64,000 bases of DNA, from assembly GCA_038040485.1 (NCBI GenBank), contig JBBPIE010000007.1:198593-262592 (forward strand), in the 5' to 3' direction. The notes below the pieces were generated by a model. It did no database searches and had not been told where the DNA came from. It saw nothing but the letters and a program-made list of their open reading frames with translations. Below are positions 7,769-16,718 of this stretch, one piece after another (within the stretch, counting starts at the first letter, position 1; each line of letters starts with the position of its first letter). Position numbers and translations under genes: made by a program. The DNA comes from Onstottus_B arcticum. GTDB taxonomy: Bacteria; Acidobacteriota; Blastocatellia; UBA7656.

Positions 7769-8959
7769 TCACGGTTGCGTCAGCGGCATCTCATAAATCC
7801 GGTACGTCTTTGTGCGGCGGCCCCCGATCAAACTCGCCGCTCGGTTCATCATCACGTTGTTCTCCAGCACCCAGCTCATCTCGCCGTTCGGAAACCCGGC
7901 GGCCGGCCCCCGGCGATATATCTCGTCAAGAAAGACCGCGCCGAGTCCCATGCTCTGATACTCGCGAACAATGCCCATCGTGATGATGCGAATGAAGTCG
8001 ATCTTCCGCGAGTGCCACAGGAGCTTGATCAATCCGAAGGGCAACAGGCGACCGTTGATCTTTTTGAGCGCGCGATTGATGTCCGGCACCGCGAGAAAGA
8101 ATCCAACCGGGCGCGGGACGCCGCCCTCTGTCTCTCGTTCGGCGATCATCACAACGCGCGCATCGACGAGTTGCTTGAGGTCTTTCGCCAGGTGTTCGAA
8201 CTCGGCTTCGCTGACCGGAACAAACCCCCAGTTGCCGCCCCATGCGTCGTTATAGATCTTCCGAATAATCTCGACCTCCCGTTTGAAGTCCTTCAAGTTG
8301 ACGGTTCGAACGCTGATCTTATCCTTGGTTCTAAGCCGCTCGGCGACACGGGTCAGCTTCTCGGACACGATAAAGTACTTAGCCGCAATGTCGTATGCGT
8401 AAAGGTCCATCGCCTTTCTGAAACCGCAAGCCTCGATCAACTCCGCGTAGTAAGGCGGGTTGTAGGGCATCATCACCGCCGGGTCCAGGTCGAAACCTTC
8501 GATCAACAAACCGCACTCGTAGTTTGTCGAGGGGTTGACCGGCCCGCGGATCACTTCGGCTCCGTGCGACCGCGCCCAGTCGCGCGCGGTGTCCAGAAGC
8601 GCGTGCGCGACTGCCGAATCGTTCTCGACTTCAAAGAATCCAAAGAACCCCGCGCGCTCGTTGTGAAACTCGTTGTGTGCGTGGTTGATGAGCGCCATTA
8701 CCCGGCCGACTACGCGGCCCGCGCGAAAAGCCAGAAACATTTCGGCGTCGGCGGTCCTATAGAAAGGATGCTTTCGAGTGTTGAGAATGTCTTTTTGGGC
8801 GATGCGCAGTTGCGGAATCCAGTGCGGATTGGCGCGATGCAGTCTGTACGGCAGATCGACAAACCGGCTGCGATCGAGTCGGGTGCGGACCGGCCTCAAC
8901 TCGATGTCACTGTTTGATTGTTGCGATGTTGATTTCGTGTGCTCGCACCTTTGCGCCAC
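7769..8959 (-). CDS. GNAT-superfamily acyltransferase-like protein
   Basis: A protein of about 396 residues related to a conserved family of unknown substrate that has a GNAT fold (YghO-like). Recognisable blocks are FVDLPYRLHRANPHWIPQL, FFGFFEVENDSAVAHALLDT, then GPVNPSTNYECGLLIEGF and MPYNPPYYAELIEACGFRKA. The C-terminal half carries the acetyl-CoA-binding-like VREYQSMGLGAVFLDEIYRR. The reading frame extends to an ATG at 9040, but that codon lies inside palindromic repeat C. I prefer the GTG at 8959, which starts shortly before the conserved region; no good ribosome-binding site is seen for either. Small-molecule or protein N-acylation is only a family-level guess. Confidence 0.8.
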   Translation of the reverse strand: MAQRCEHTKSTSQQSNSDIELRPVRTRLDRSRFVDLPYRLHRANPHWIPQLRIAQKDILNTRKHPFYRTADAEMFLAFRAGRVVGRVMALINHAHNEFHNERAGFFGFFEVENDSAVAHALLDTARDWARSHGAEVIRGPVNPSTNYECGLLIEGFDLDPAVMMPYNPPYYAELIEACGFRKAMDLYAYDIAAKYFIVSEKLTRVAERLRTKDKISVRTVNLKDFKREVEIIRKIYNDAWGGNWGFVPVSEAEFEHLAKDLKQLVDARVVMIAERETEGGVPRPVGFFLAVPDINRALKKINGRLLPFGLIKLLWHSRKIDFIRIITMGIVREYQSMGLGAVFLDEIYRRGPAAGFPNGEMSWVLENNVMMNRAASLIGGRRTKTYRIYEMPLTQP

Positions 8960-9013
8960 TCGCGGCGTTGGCAGCGCATTATAAGTAAATCGCGTCGCAT
9001 CGCACAACACAGC

Positions 9014-9089
9014 CTGGGAGCGCGGGCGTCCCGCCCGCATGAATCAGCACAAGAGCGGATCCATGCGGGCGGGACGCCCGCGCTCCCGG
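9014..9089. repeat. Palindromic repeat family C, copy 1
   Basis: Two 28-base arms, 9014-9041 and 9062-9089, differ at one base (core GGGAGCGCGGGCGTCCCGCC). The loop is 20 bases. A diverged copy of the same family is at 35858-35936. This one lies between the divergent GNAT-like gene and mutS2. Confidence 0.92.
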
Positions 9090-9104
9090 GAGTTTCACAC
9101 TTTG

Positions 9105-9134
9105 TTGACCGCTCAAAATCGCGCGGCGTAAGAT
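9105..9134 (+). promoter_or_regulatory. Putative sigma-70 promoter of mutS2
   Basis: TTGACC at 9105-9110 and TAAGAT at 9129-9134 are separated by 18 bases. Transcription would start near 9141, about 25 bases before the mutS2 ATG. It directly follows palindromic repeat C. Confidence 0.5.
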
Positions 9135-9165
9135 TCTGGTTTCAAGTGACGACTTGAAACGCATC

Positions 9166-11643
9166 ATGAACCAACGCACATTCAAGACTCTCGAGCTCGA
9201 AGCTCTGATCGATCTCCTCGCGGGACACGTTCAGTCGCCGCTAGGCCGCAAGCGCGCGCTGGCACTCTTGCCGTCGACCGGCCACGATCACATCAATCGC
9301 GAACTCGACACAACCACCGAGTGCGCCGGCTACCTGACAACCGGCGGCGGGTTCGGGGTGTCCGACATAGCTGACCCCGAACAGTCGCTGTCGCAACTCC
9401 GGGTCGAGGGCACAAGCCTCGAGCCGCTGGAGCTACTCGCGTTGTCACGGCTTGTCTCGGTTGGAATGGACGCACGGGGCCAACTAAGCGACCTCGAGTT
9501 AAAAGCCCGCTTCCCGAGGCTTTCCGGCATCACCTCCTCGATACCTGATCTTCGACGGATGCTTGCAGCAATTCGCGGCAAGATTCTGCCTAACGGCGAG
9601 ATAGACGACAACGCCAGCCCCGCGCTTCGCCGCATTCGGCGCGAACTCAACGATCGCCGTACCCGCATCTATCGCGACCTCGAATCGCTGATGCGAGACC
9701 GCACGCCATCCGCGATTCAGGAAGAGATTGTCACGATTCGCAATGGCCGCTTTGTGATTCCGGTGCGAACGGACTCGCGGACGCAAGTCCCCGGTGTGAT
9801 GCACGGGCTGTCCTCGAGCGGCCAGACAACCTACGTAGAACCGCTCGGGATCATCGATCAGAACAACGATCTCGTGCGCTTGCGCGAGCAGGAGCAGATC
9901 GAGATCGCAAACATCCTGCTCGCAATCACCGACGCGTTCAGGGTGAACCTCGCGGGCATCGCGGCGGTTGTCGAAGCCCTGACTGAAATCGACTTTGCCC
10001 AAGCCAAGGCCCGGCTCTCCCTCAAGTTCAAATGCACGCGGCCCGAGATGACCTCCTCGCAAACGATGTTGCTGGATGAGGCTCGCCATCTTCTTCTGGA
10101 TAACCAGCTCCGGGCCTCGGGCGGACAGGTCGTGCCGATTTCGCTCGAGATGGATGAGGCTCATCAAACCATGGTGATCAGCGGTCCGAACGCCGGCGGC
10201 AAGACCGTGGTTGTAAAGACCGTCGGGCTGATCGCACTGATGGCTCAGATGGGCCTGCATGTGCCAGCCGTGCGCGCCGTGCTTCCAGTCTTCGATCAAG
10301 TACTGGCCGACATCGGCGACCAGCAATCGATAGCAGCGAACCTCTCGACGTTCACCGCGCATATGCGGAACATAGCCGAGATGGCTGAGGTCGTCCGCCC
10401 GCCCGCGCTGATCTTGATCGACGAGGTGGGAACCGGCACCGATCCCGACGAAGGCGCCGCACTCGGCATCGCGGTGGTCGACTTTTTTCACCGCGCAGGC
10501 GCGACTACGATTGCGACCACACACTACAACCCCCTGAAGACCTGGGCTTCGCAAACCGGAGGCGTGTTGAACGCATCGGTCGAGTTTGACGAGCGAACGC
10601 TCACGCCGACTTACCGGTTGATCGTCGGAGTGGCCGGCGCTTCTTCGGGCATCGAAATCGCGCGACGCATGAAAGTGCCGCCTCAGATACTCACGCAAGC
10701 GACGGCGCTCCTCGACCCGGCTCACGTTCAAGCGAGCGATTATCTGAAGCGGCTCAAGGCGCTCGTCGACGAACAAGAGGTCTTGCGCACGGCGCTCGAA
10801 GAGGAACGCCAGGCGACCGCCGATAAGTACGCGACCCTCGACCTGGAGTTCGCGCGGCGAGAAGCAGAACGTCGAAACGAATTCGAAAGCGAGCTTGCTC
10901 GAACGATTCGCGAGTTCAACGCCGAAAGCGCGCGACTGATCGACAGCTTGAAAGACCGGGTAACCGCGGCGCGATTGAAAAAAGAAACGGAGGCTCGCGC
11001 CGCTGAGCTTCGACGGTTGGGAGGCGCGCGGCTTCGCAAGCAGAGCCCCGCCCCCGCTTCCGGCCAAGCCGCACACGAACTACCTGATGTTCGGATGACC
11101 GGCTTCAGCCAGCCCTCGATCTTGCACGACGAGAATGTCGCCCCTGCCAAAGCGGGTGACGCGCTTGCCGGCCTGGCCGCCGAGATTAACGAACGCGATC
11201 GCGTGCGAATCACATCGCTCAATCAGGCAGGAATCGTCGAGTCAATTGCTGGTGAGGAGTACTCAGTCCTGGTCGGTTCCTTAAGATTTCGAGCCAAACG
11301 CGACGAGCTTCAGTTGTTGCGACCAGCAAGTCCTGTGTCGAAGCTCGAGGCGGCACTGCCGCGCGGCGTGAGCGCCTATGTCGACGTCGATCAGAGCTTC
11401 GCACCCGAGATCAACGTGATCGGAACAAGGGTCGACGAAGCAACCGACCGCGTGGACAAGTTTCTCGACGAAGCTTTTATGGCGGGCGCCGAGAGCGTCC
11501 GTATCGTTCACGGCCACGGCAAGGGCGCGCTTCGCAAGGCGATCGCGGAGCTTTTGACGGGGCACTCGCACGTCGAGCGGTTCAATCCGGCTCCAGCGAA
11601 TCAAGGCGGCTTGGGCGCTACGGTTGTGGCGCTACGAAAGTAA
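9166..11643 (+). CDS. mutS2: Endonuclease MutS2
   Basis: An 825-residue protein of full MutS2 length. It has the MutS core and clamp regions, the ATPase with Walker A GPNAGGKT at about 340-347 and Walker B LILIDEVGTGTDP at about 415-427, then a long charged coiled coil (about 520-620). The C-terminal Smr domain begins near residue 745 and has the HGHGKGALRKAI motif near 782. It lacks the N-terminal mismatch-reading domain of MutS, as expected. Family members suppress homologous recombination by cleaving branched DNA, and some act on collided ribosomes. The ATG at 9166 is preferred to an in-frame TTG at 9154. Confidence 0.95.
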   Translation: MNQRTFKTLELEALIDLLAGHVQSPLGRKRALALLPSTGHDHINRELDTTTECAGYLTTGGGFGVSDIADPEQSLSQLRVEGTSLEPLELLALSRLVSVGMDARGQLSDLELKARFPRLSGITSSIPDLRRMLAAIRGKILPNGEIDDNASPALRRIRRELNDRRTRIYRDLESLMRDRTPSAIQEEIVTIRNGRFVIPVRTDSRTQVPGVMHGLSSSGQTTYVEPLGIIDQNNDLVRLREQEQIEIANILLAITDAFRVNLAGIAAVVEALTEIDFAQAKARLSLKFKCTRPEMTSSQTMLLDEARHLLLDNQLRASGGQVVPISLEMDEAHQTMVISGPNAGGKTVVVKTVGLIALMAQMGLHVPAVRAVLPVFDQVLADIGDQQSIAANLSTFTAHMRNIAEMAEVVRPPALILIDEVGTGTDPDEGAALGIAVVDFFHRAGATTIATTHYNPLKTWASQTGGVLNASVEFDERTLTPTYRLIVGVAGASSGIEIARRMKVPPQILTQATALLDPAHVQASDYLKRLKALVDEQEVLRTALEEERQATADKYATLDLEFARREAERRNEFESELARTIREFNAESARLIDSLKDRVTAARLKKETEARAAELRRLGGARLRKQSPAPASGQAAHELPDVRMTGFSQPSILHDENVAPAKAGDALAGLAAEINERDRVRITSLNQAGIVESIAGEEYSVLVGSLRFRAKRDELQLLRPASPVSKLEAALPRGVSAYVDVDQSFAPEINVIGTRVDEATDRVDKFLDEAFMAGAESVRIVHGHGKGALRKAIAELLTGHSHVERFNPAPANQGGLGATVVALRK

Positions 11644-11880
11644 GGACTGAGGATAGAGGATGGAGAATTGAAAATTGAAAATTGAAAATTGAAAATTGAA
11701 AATTGAAACATCTAACATTTCGCATCCTTGATGCTGCCAATTTCCAATTTTCACATCTCCAATGATTTCCAATCTCAAATTTTCAATTTTCAATTTTCAA
11801 TTTTCAATTTTCACTTCTCCATCCTCCATCTTCCATCTTCCATCCTCGATCCTCAATCCTCAATCCTCCATCCTCAATCT
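11643..11880. repeat. Heptanucleotide-phased inverted repeat array
   Basis: Almost the whole mutS2-dnaG gap is built of 7-base units. The left side has six AATTGAA units (11666-11707) preceded by degenerate AGGATxG units. The right side has five AATTTTC units (11778-11812), then nine units of the type TCCATCC/TCAATCC (11818-11880), ending at a T-run. The left side is the reverse complement of the right in both parts, so the array can fold into a long AT-rich hairpin. It is comparable in kind to the heptameric tandem repeats known from cyanobacteria. Confidence 0.92.
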
Positions 11881-11988
11881 TTTTTTGGGTTACTCCTTGC
11901 GCATTTTGACAATTTACTGTTAGAAATTCCGTAGCTCCTTAGAAACCTTGCTGCTCCTTCAAACCTCCGAACCAGATGGGAACCACGA

Positions 11989-13794
11989 ATGCGACTCCCG
12001 CGCGGGTTTGCTGATGACGTAAAAAACCAGGGCGACATAGTCAGGGTCGTTTCCGACTACGTCACGCTCAAGAAGCGCGGTTCCAACTACCTCGCCATTT
12101 GCCCCTTCCATTCGGAAAAGACCCCATCGTTCAACGTGCATCCCGGAAAGGGATTGTTCAAGTGTTTCGGTTGCGGCGTCGGCGGCAGCATCTTTGACTT
12201 CGTGATGCGAATCGAGGGCTGCGGCTTTCCGGAGTCGGTGCGGATCGTAGCCGAGAAGTGCGGAATACCTATTCCAGCCGTTGAAGAAACTGAAGACCAT
12301 AAGAAAGTCGCGCAGACTCGCGAGCAGGTGTTGCGGTTGAACGAATGGGCGGCCGAGTTTTTTGAGAACCAACTGATGGAACCGTCAGGCGCCGGGGCTC
12401 GCGAGTACGTCCAGCAGCGCGGCGTAAGCGAAGAGACTCGCAAGCTCTTTCGCATCGGATTCGCTCCCGACAAGTGGGAAGGATTGATCAATCACTTGAG
12501 AGAAAGAGGCGCGACGACCGACGAGCTGGACTCAAGCGGGCTTGCGGTGCTGCGCGACACGGGCGGCTTGTACGATCGGTTTCGGGGGCGAGTGATGTTT
12601 CCAATAACCGACTCGCAAGGCCGGGTGATCGCGTTTGGCGGAAGGGTGATGGGAGAAGGCGAACCAAAATACTTGAACTCACCCGAGACGGCGGTGTACA
12701 CGAAGGGGCGAAACCTTTACGGCCTCGCGTTGGCAAAAAACGAAGTTCGCAATCTTGGTTTCGCGATTCTGGTTGAAGGCTATCTCGACTGCATCATTCC
12801 TTATCAAGCAGGAATCGTGAACGTGGTCGCAAGTCTTGGCACAGCGTTGACCGACAGCCAGGTGAGACTGTTGCGGCGATATATGGATCAGCCACAGATT
12901 GTCGTGAGCTTCGATCCCGACTCCGCGGGACAGACGGCGACGATGCGATCGATCGAGACTTTGTTGGTCGAAGGCTTCAAGGTCAACGTGCTCCGCGTGC
13001 CAAGCGACGAAGATCCCGACGAGTTCGTGCGCGCACACGGAGCAACCGAGTTTCGCGCGCTGCTGAAAACGACTCAGCCTTACATCGAGTACATCATCGA
13101 CCGCTCGATAGCTGCGCACGACACCTCGCGGCCGGCCGGCAAAGTCGCCGCGATCAACGACATTCTTCCGCACCTCGCCCGAATGCGCGACAAAGTCGCC
13201 CGCGCGGACCACGCCGATCAGCTGGCCGACCGGCTCAAGATCGACTCGCGCACTGTCCGAGAGGAGCTCCGACGAACCGCCACCAACCGAAGGCCCGCGC
13301 TGGACGGCCAGCGATTGCGCGCGGCCGAAGCGATGACCGTTGCGGAGCGTCAACTCCTTGAGCTGATGCTCGCAAACGAATACGTTCGCCGCGCAATGCT
13401 TTCGACCTTGCAGGAAGAGGAGTATGCAGAACTGGCTACAGCAGCCATTTTCGCCGCGATCACAAGCGTCGAGCGAGAAGGTCTCGAGCCGGACTTCGCG
13501 ACCCTCTCCGCGCGCATCGAAACTGAAGCCGAAAGAGACCTGCTTCCTGCGTTGTTGATGAGCGACCTGGCATGGGCGGGCGGCGATGACTTCGATACGA
13601 TGCTCAAGAAGGCTACGGAAGCGCTCTCGTCGCTCCGGCGAAGACAACTCGAACGCAGGCTCGACACGATTCAAATGGAAATCGCGCAAGCCGAGCGTGA
13701 ACACGATGAGGTGCGTTGGCTCAGCCTCTATCAGCAGAAAACTGAAATCCAGAAGCGGAAGCTTGCGCTGTCGGCGAGCGCCTCCGAATCGTGA
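11989..13794 (+). CDS. dnaG: DNA primase DnaG
   Basis: A 601-residue bacterial primase that makes RNA primers at the replication fork. The N-terminal CHC2 zinc finger has Cys38, His41, Cys59 and Cys62 (CPFHSEKTPSF ... FKCFGCG). The TOPRIM core has VEGYLD at 262-267 and FDPDSAG at 308-314, which supply the catalytic Glu and the Asp pair. The C-terminal helicase-binding region (about 450-600) is diverged, as usual. The start MRLPRGFADDVK is the normal family start. It is followed by rpoD, an order shared with the macromolecular synthesis operon of other bacteria, but rpsU is absent upstream. Confidence 0.97.
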   Translation: MRLPRGFADDVKNQGDIVRVVSDYVTLKKRGSNYLAICPFHSEKTPSFNVHPGKGLFKCFGCGVGGSIFDFVMRIEGCGFPESVRIVAEKCGIPIPAVEETEDHKKVAQTREQVLRLNEWAAEFFENQLMEPSGAGAREYVQQRGVSEETRKLFRIGFAPDKWEGLINHLRERGATTDELDSSGLAVLRDTGGLYDRFRGRVMFPITDSQGRVIAFGGRVMGEGEPKYLNSPETAVYTKGRNLYGLALAKNEVRNLGFAILVEGYLDCIIPYQAGIVNVVASLGTALTDSQVRLLRRYMDQPQIVVSFDPDSAGQTATMRSIETLLVEGFKVNVLRVPSDEDPDEFVRAHGATEFRALLKTTQPYIEYIIDRSIAAHDTSRPAGKVAAINDILPHLARMRDKVARADHADQLADRLKIDSRTVREELRRTATNRRPALDGQRLRAAEAMTVAERQLLELMLANEYVRRAMLSTLQEEEYAELATAAIFAAITSVEREGLEPDFATLSARIETEAERDLLPALLMSDLAWAGGDDFDTMLKKATEALSSLRRRQLERRLDTIQMEIAQAEREHDEVRWLSLYQQKTEIQKRKLALSASASES

Positions 13795-13886
13795 GCGCCC
13801 GGTGCTTTTGACTGAGTCGAGAAGTTAAGAAAGTATTACGATGCTCCTGACGCGAAGACGATCTGCAAAGTTGCGCGATTAGCATC

Positions 13887-13915
13887 TTGACAGATATTAG
13901 CAATGAGGGTACGAA
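13887..13915 (+). promoter_or_regulatory. Putative sigma-70 promoter upstream of rpoD
   Basis: A perfect TTGACA at 13887-13892 is followed after 17 bases by TACGAA at 13910-13915. Transcription would start about 55 bases before the rpoD TTG. It would give rpoD a promoter separate from dnaG. Confidence 0.5.
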
Positions 13916-13975
13916 TTCATCGTGGCTTCTCGAATGCCCCGTTGAATCGTTACACCCCACACAGGAGAGCGGGAC

Positions 13976-15700
13976 TTGTCAGACATCAACGAAAAGTATT
14001 CCGACGAAGTAGAGAAACTTCTCGAGGTTGGAAAAGAGAAGGAGTATCTGACTTACGACGACATAAACCGCCTGCTCCCACCCGACATGAATTCCGCCGA
14101 CGAGATTGAAGCCATCCTCGACGTGATCGGCGCCGAAGGAATATCAATCTCCGACTCGGACGAAAAGTTTATCGAAGCGGCAGCCGCCGCGGCCGGCAAC
14201 GGCAACGGGAACGGCAAGCTCGAGGATGCGCTCGACGAAGAACTCGATCTCGACCTTACTCCCGGGACGCTCGACAAGACAAACGATCCGGTCCGGCTAT
14301 ACCTCCGCGAGATGTCCGTAGTGCCGCTGCTGACTCGCGACGGTGAAGTCTCGATCGCTCGGCGAATCGAGCGAGGACGCCAGCGCGCGCTGAAAGCCAT
14401 TTCGCGCTCTCCGGTTTGCATCGAAGACCTTATTCAGATCGGCGAGAGACTTCGCCGCGGCGAGTTGCACGTGCGCGAAGTCGTCGTGTTCAGCGAGCAG
14501 GAGCCCGTCACCGAGGAGCGCGTCGAGGAGTACATGACCTCGACACTGGAAGCGGTCACTGAGCTCAAGAAGAGCTATACGCGCACGCTCAAACTCTACG
14601 ATCGCGTTCTGGCGGAACCAAAGAAATCGCCAAGGATTGCTCGCATCCGCCGCAAGCTGGCGGTGGAGCGCGTGAAACTCGGCCGGCAGGCGCGAGCTCT
14701 CGACCTGATGCTTCAGCAGCACGACCACTTCACCGGGCTGATACGGGATTGCGTGCAACGGACGCGCGAGGCGCGGGCGACCGTTGATAAGGCCCGGCGC
14801 TCGCTTGAAAAGAAGAAGTGGAACGAAGATGAGCGCGAGCTCAAACGCAAGCTCCGCGATTCCGAACGCCGCTTCGCCGAGATGGAAGAGTGCTGGCACG
14901 TCACGCCGCTGGAACTCGAACGTTCGCTCGCCGCCATTTGCACCGGCGAACTCGAAGCCGATGTCGCCAAGCAAGAGTTGATCGAAGCCAACCTGAGGCT
15001 GGTCGTTTCGATCGCCAAGAAATACACCAATCGCGGCTTGCAGTTCCTGGACTTGATTCAGGAAGGCAACATCGGGTTGATGAAGGCGGTTGATAAGTTC
15101 GAGTGGCGCCGCGGGTACAAGTTCTCGACTTACGCGACGTGGTGGATTCGTCAGGCCATCACCCGGGCCATCGCCGACCAGGCTCGCACCATTCGCATTC
15201 CAGTCCACATGATCGAGACGATCAATAAGCTGATTCGTACTTCGCGGTCGCTGGTTCAGGAACTGGGTCGCGAGCCAAGCTCGGAAGAGATCGCAAAGAA
15301 GATGGACATCCCAGTCTCGAAAGTCCGCAAGGTCCTGAAGATCGCGCAAGAGCCCATCTCGCTCGAGACGCCGATCGGCGAAGAAGAAGACTCCCATCTT
15401 GGGGACTTCATCGAAGACAAGACGATCATGAACCCTTCGGACGCGATGATAACCTCCAACCTTCGCGAGATAACAGAGGAAGTGCTCAAGTCGCTGACGC
15501 CTCGCGAAGAGAAAGTCATCAAGATGCGGTTTGGGCTCGGCCCTCACGGCAGCGAGCATACGCTTGAAGAGGTGGGTCAGCACTTCGCGGTGACTCGCGA
15601 GCGCATCCGCCAGATCGAAGCGAAGGCGCTGCGAAAGCTGCGTCACCCTTCGCGCTCACGAAAGCTCAAAGCATTCTTGGAAACTGCCGCCCGCACGTAA
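13976..15700 (+). CDS. rpoD: RNA polymerase primary sigma factor RpoD
   Basis: A 574-residue sigma-70. Region 1.1 is at the N-terminus (YLTYDDINRLLPPDM), region 1.2 near residue 100 (NDPVRLYLREM), and a non-conserved acidic and basic insert runs to about 310. Region 2 is near 335-410 (LRLVVSIAKKYTNRGLQFLD, FSTYATWWIRQAI), region 3 follows, and region 4 ends the protein with the helix-turn-helix LEEVGQHFAVTRERIRQIEA. It directs RNA polymerase to housekeeping promoters. The start is a TTG at 13976, supported by AGGAGAG a few bases upstream and by the family's N-terminus; no ATG lies between the two. Confidence 0.96.
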   Translation: MSDINEKYSDEVEKLLEVGKEKEYLTYDDINRLLPPDMNSADEIEAILDVIGAEGISISDSDEKFIEAAAAAAGNGNGNGKLEDALDEELDLDLTPGTLDKTNDPVRLYLREMSVVPLLTRDGEVSIARRIERGRQRALKAISRSPVCIEDLIQIGERLRRGELHVREVVVFSEQEPVTEERVEEYMTSTLEAVTELKKSYTRTLKLYDRVLAEPKKSPRIARIRRKLAVERVKLGRQARALDLMLQQHDHFTGLIRDCVQRTREARATVDKARRSLEKKKWNEDERELKRKLRDSERRFAEMEECWHVTPLELERSLAAICTGELEADVAKQELIEANLRLVVSIAKKYTNRGLQFLDLIQEGNIGLMKAVDKFEWRRGYKFSTYATWWIRQAITRAIADQARTIRIPVHMIETINKLIRTSRSLVQELGREPSSEEIAKKMDIPVSKVRKVLKIAQEPISLETPIGEEEDSHLGDFIEDKTIMNPSDAMITSNLREITEEVLKSLTPREEKVIKMRFGLGPHGSEHTLEEVGQHFAVTRERIRQIEAKALRKLRHPSRSRKLKAFLETAART

Positions 15701-15791
15701 ACCAAACTGCGTTTCTCTTCGCGCATTTCCATTCCTGCACAAGAAGTCGGATAGCTATTGGCGGGGAGGAAGGCGGGGGCATCAGCGGACT

Positions 15792-16208
15792 TCACTCTCC
15801 GCGCGAGTATTCCAGGCTCCAGACACGCAACAGAGCAGCACATCCGGCATCGTGGCCGCATGTAAAGTCTACGATCTGAAGAAGGGTGAGCGTCCAAGAA
15901 AGTCGGCTGAGTTGACAGGGCTGGTAAAGAATAGGAACGATCCGATTCTCAAAACGATCTTGCTGCAGGGCATACAACAGTTCCCGCTTTACCCACACGG
16001 ATTCAACTGAGTTCGGAGAGAGGATCACGGCGAGCCAGTCTGATCTTTCAAGCGCGGCGCCAATCTCATCATGCCACTGTTGGGCGCCAAGAATATTTGT
16101 TCGACTGTACCAAACGGGAACCTGATGTCTTCGTAGGAGTTCAGCGAGAGAAGTGGCGAACTCCGTGTCCAAACTCGAGTGAGATAAAAAGAGTTCGCTT
16201 GGCTGCAT
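15792..16208 (-). CDS. TIR-domain protein with catalytic glutamate
   Basis: A 138-residue protein that is almost only a TIR domain. It begins ELFLSHSSLDTEFA (the beta-A strand of TIR), then VPVWYSRTNILGAQQWHDEI, then AVILSPNSVESVWVKRELLYAL. Glu76 in WVKREL aligns with the catalytic glutamate of NAD-cleaving TIR domains such as SARM1 (WVHKEI). The rest, RIVPILYQ and LLQIVDFT, also fits. NADase or signalling-nucleotide production is inferred from that residue. The gene lies 29 bases downstream of a second TIR gene on the same strand, so they probably form an operon. No sensor or effector domain is attached. Confidence 0.85.
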   Translation of the reverse strand: MQPSELFLSHSSLDTEFATSLAELLRRHQVPVWYSRTNILGAQQWHDEIGAALERSDWLAVILSPNSVESVWVKRELLYALQQDRFENRIVPILYQPCQLSRLSWTLTLLQIVDFTCGHDAGCAALLRVWSLEYSRGE

Positions 16209-16237
16209 GGTAGACGGAGAACGGCAAACGCGGGTAA

Positions 16238-16648
16238 TCAGGCCACTTCTTTCAACACTTGTGCGATCTGCTTCAATTGCTCTTCATTCCTGCCGTGTTC
16301 CGAAAGCTTCATCGTTTTCAGATGCTTGAAAATCCACGGGATGTTACGAGCGAGAATATCTCCCGGCTCTCCCACAAGCACAGGTATCAGTCGGCGGTCG
16401 TACGCGCTTTCACTCAAGGCAAAATCAATATTGGCGCGCACAAAATCAGACTCAAGCGCGTCCGGTGTCAGGAGCACAACCATCGCATCGGATTCCTTTA
16501 AGCCCTTGGAGATTTTCCTGGCCCAGTTTTCTCCGGGCATGATCTCGCGTTTGTCGTACCAGGCATCCAGGCCAGCATCCTCTAACGCAGCCACAACCTT
16601 GTCCGCCAGGGCCTGATCCTTTCGTGAATAATTAATGAACACCTTCAT
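16238..16648 (-). CDS. TIR-domain protein lacking the catalytic glutamate
   Basis: A 136-residue stand-alone TIR domain: MKVFINYSRKDQALADKVVA, LDAWYDKREIMPGENWARKI, AMVVLLTPDALESDFVRANI, then RRLIPVLVG. Aligned with its neighbour, the position of the catalytic glutamate is Asn73 (FVRANIDFAL against WVKRELLYAL). It is likely inactive as an NADase and may scaffold or regulate the partner TIR. An alternative is a distinct TIR chemistry. AAGGA about nine bases before the ATG supports the start. It is the first gene of the pair. Confidence 0.85.
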   Translation of the reverse strand: MKVFINYSRKDQALADKVVAALEDAGLDAWYDKREIMPGENWARKISKGLKESDAMVVLLTPDALESDFVRANIDFALSESAYDRRLIPVLVGEPGDILARNIPWIFKHLKTMKLSEHGRNEEQLKQIAQVLKEVA

Positions 16649-16718
16649 GTAGGATTTCCTTCTTCAACTGCTTTTGTGCCGCTCAACATCAACCCGCTCC
16701 TCCGCTTTACCTCCGGCG

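Noticed and set aside
8978..9185. Frames on both strands across repeat C coding GARASRPH-like peptides
   Set aside because: They are translations of a palindromic repeat; such peptides occur in many genomes only because the repeat does.
9499..11076. A 525-residue minus-strand frame inside mutS2
   Set aside because: It is antisense to a clear, complete mutS2; long antisense frames are common in GC-rich genes with this codon use.
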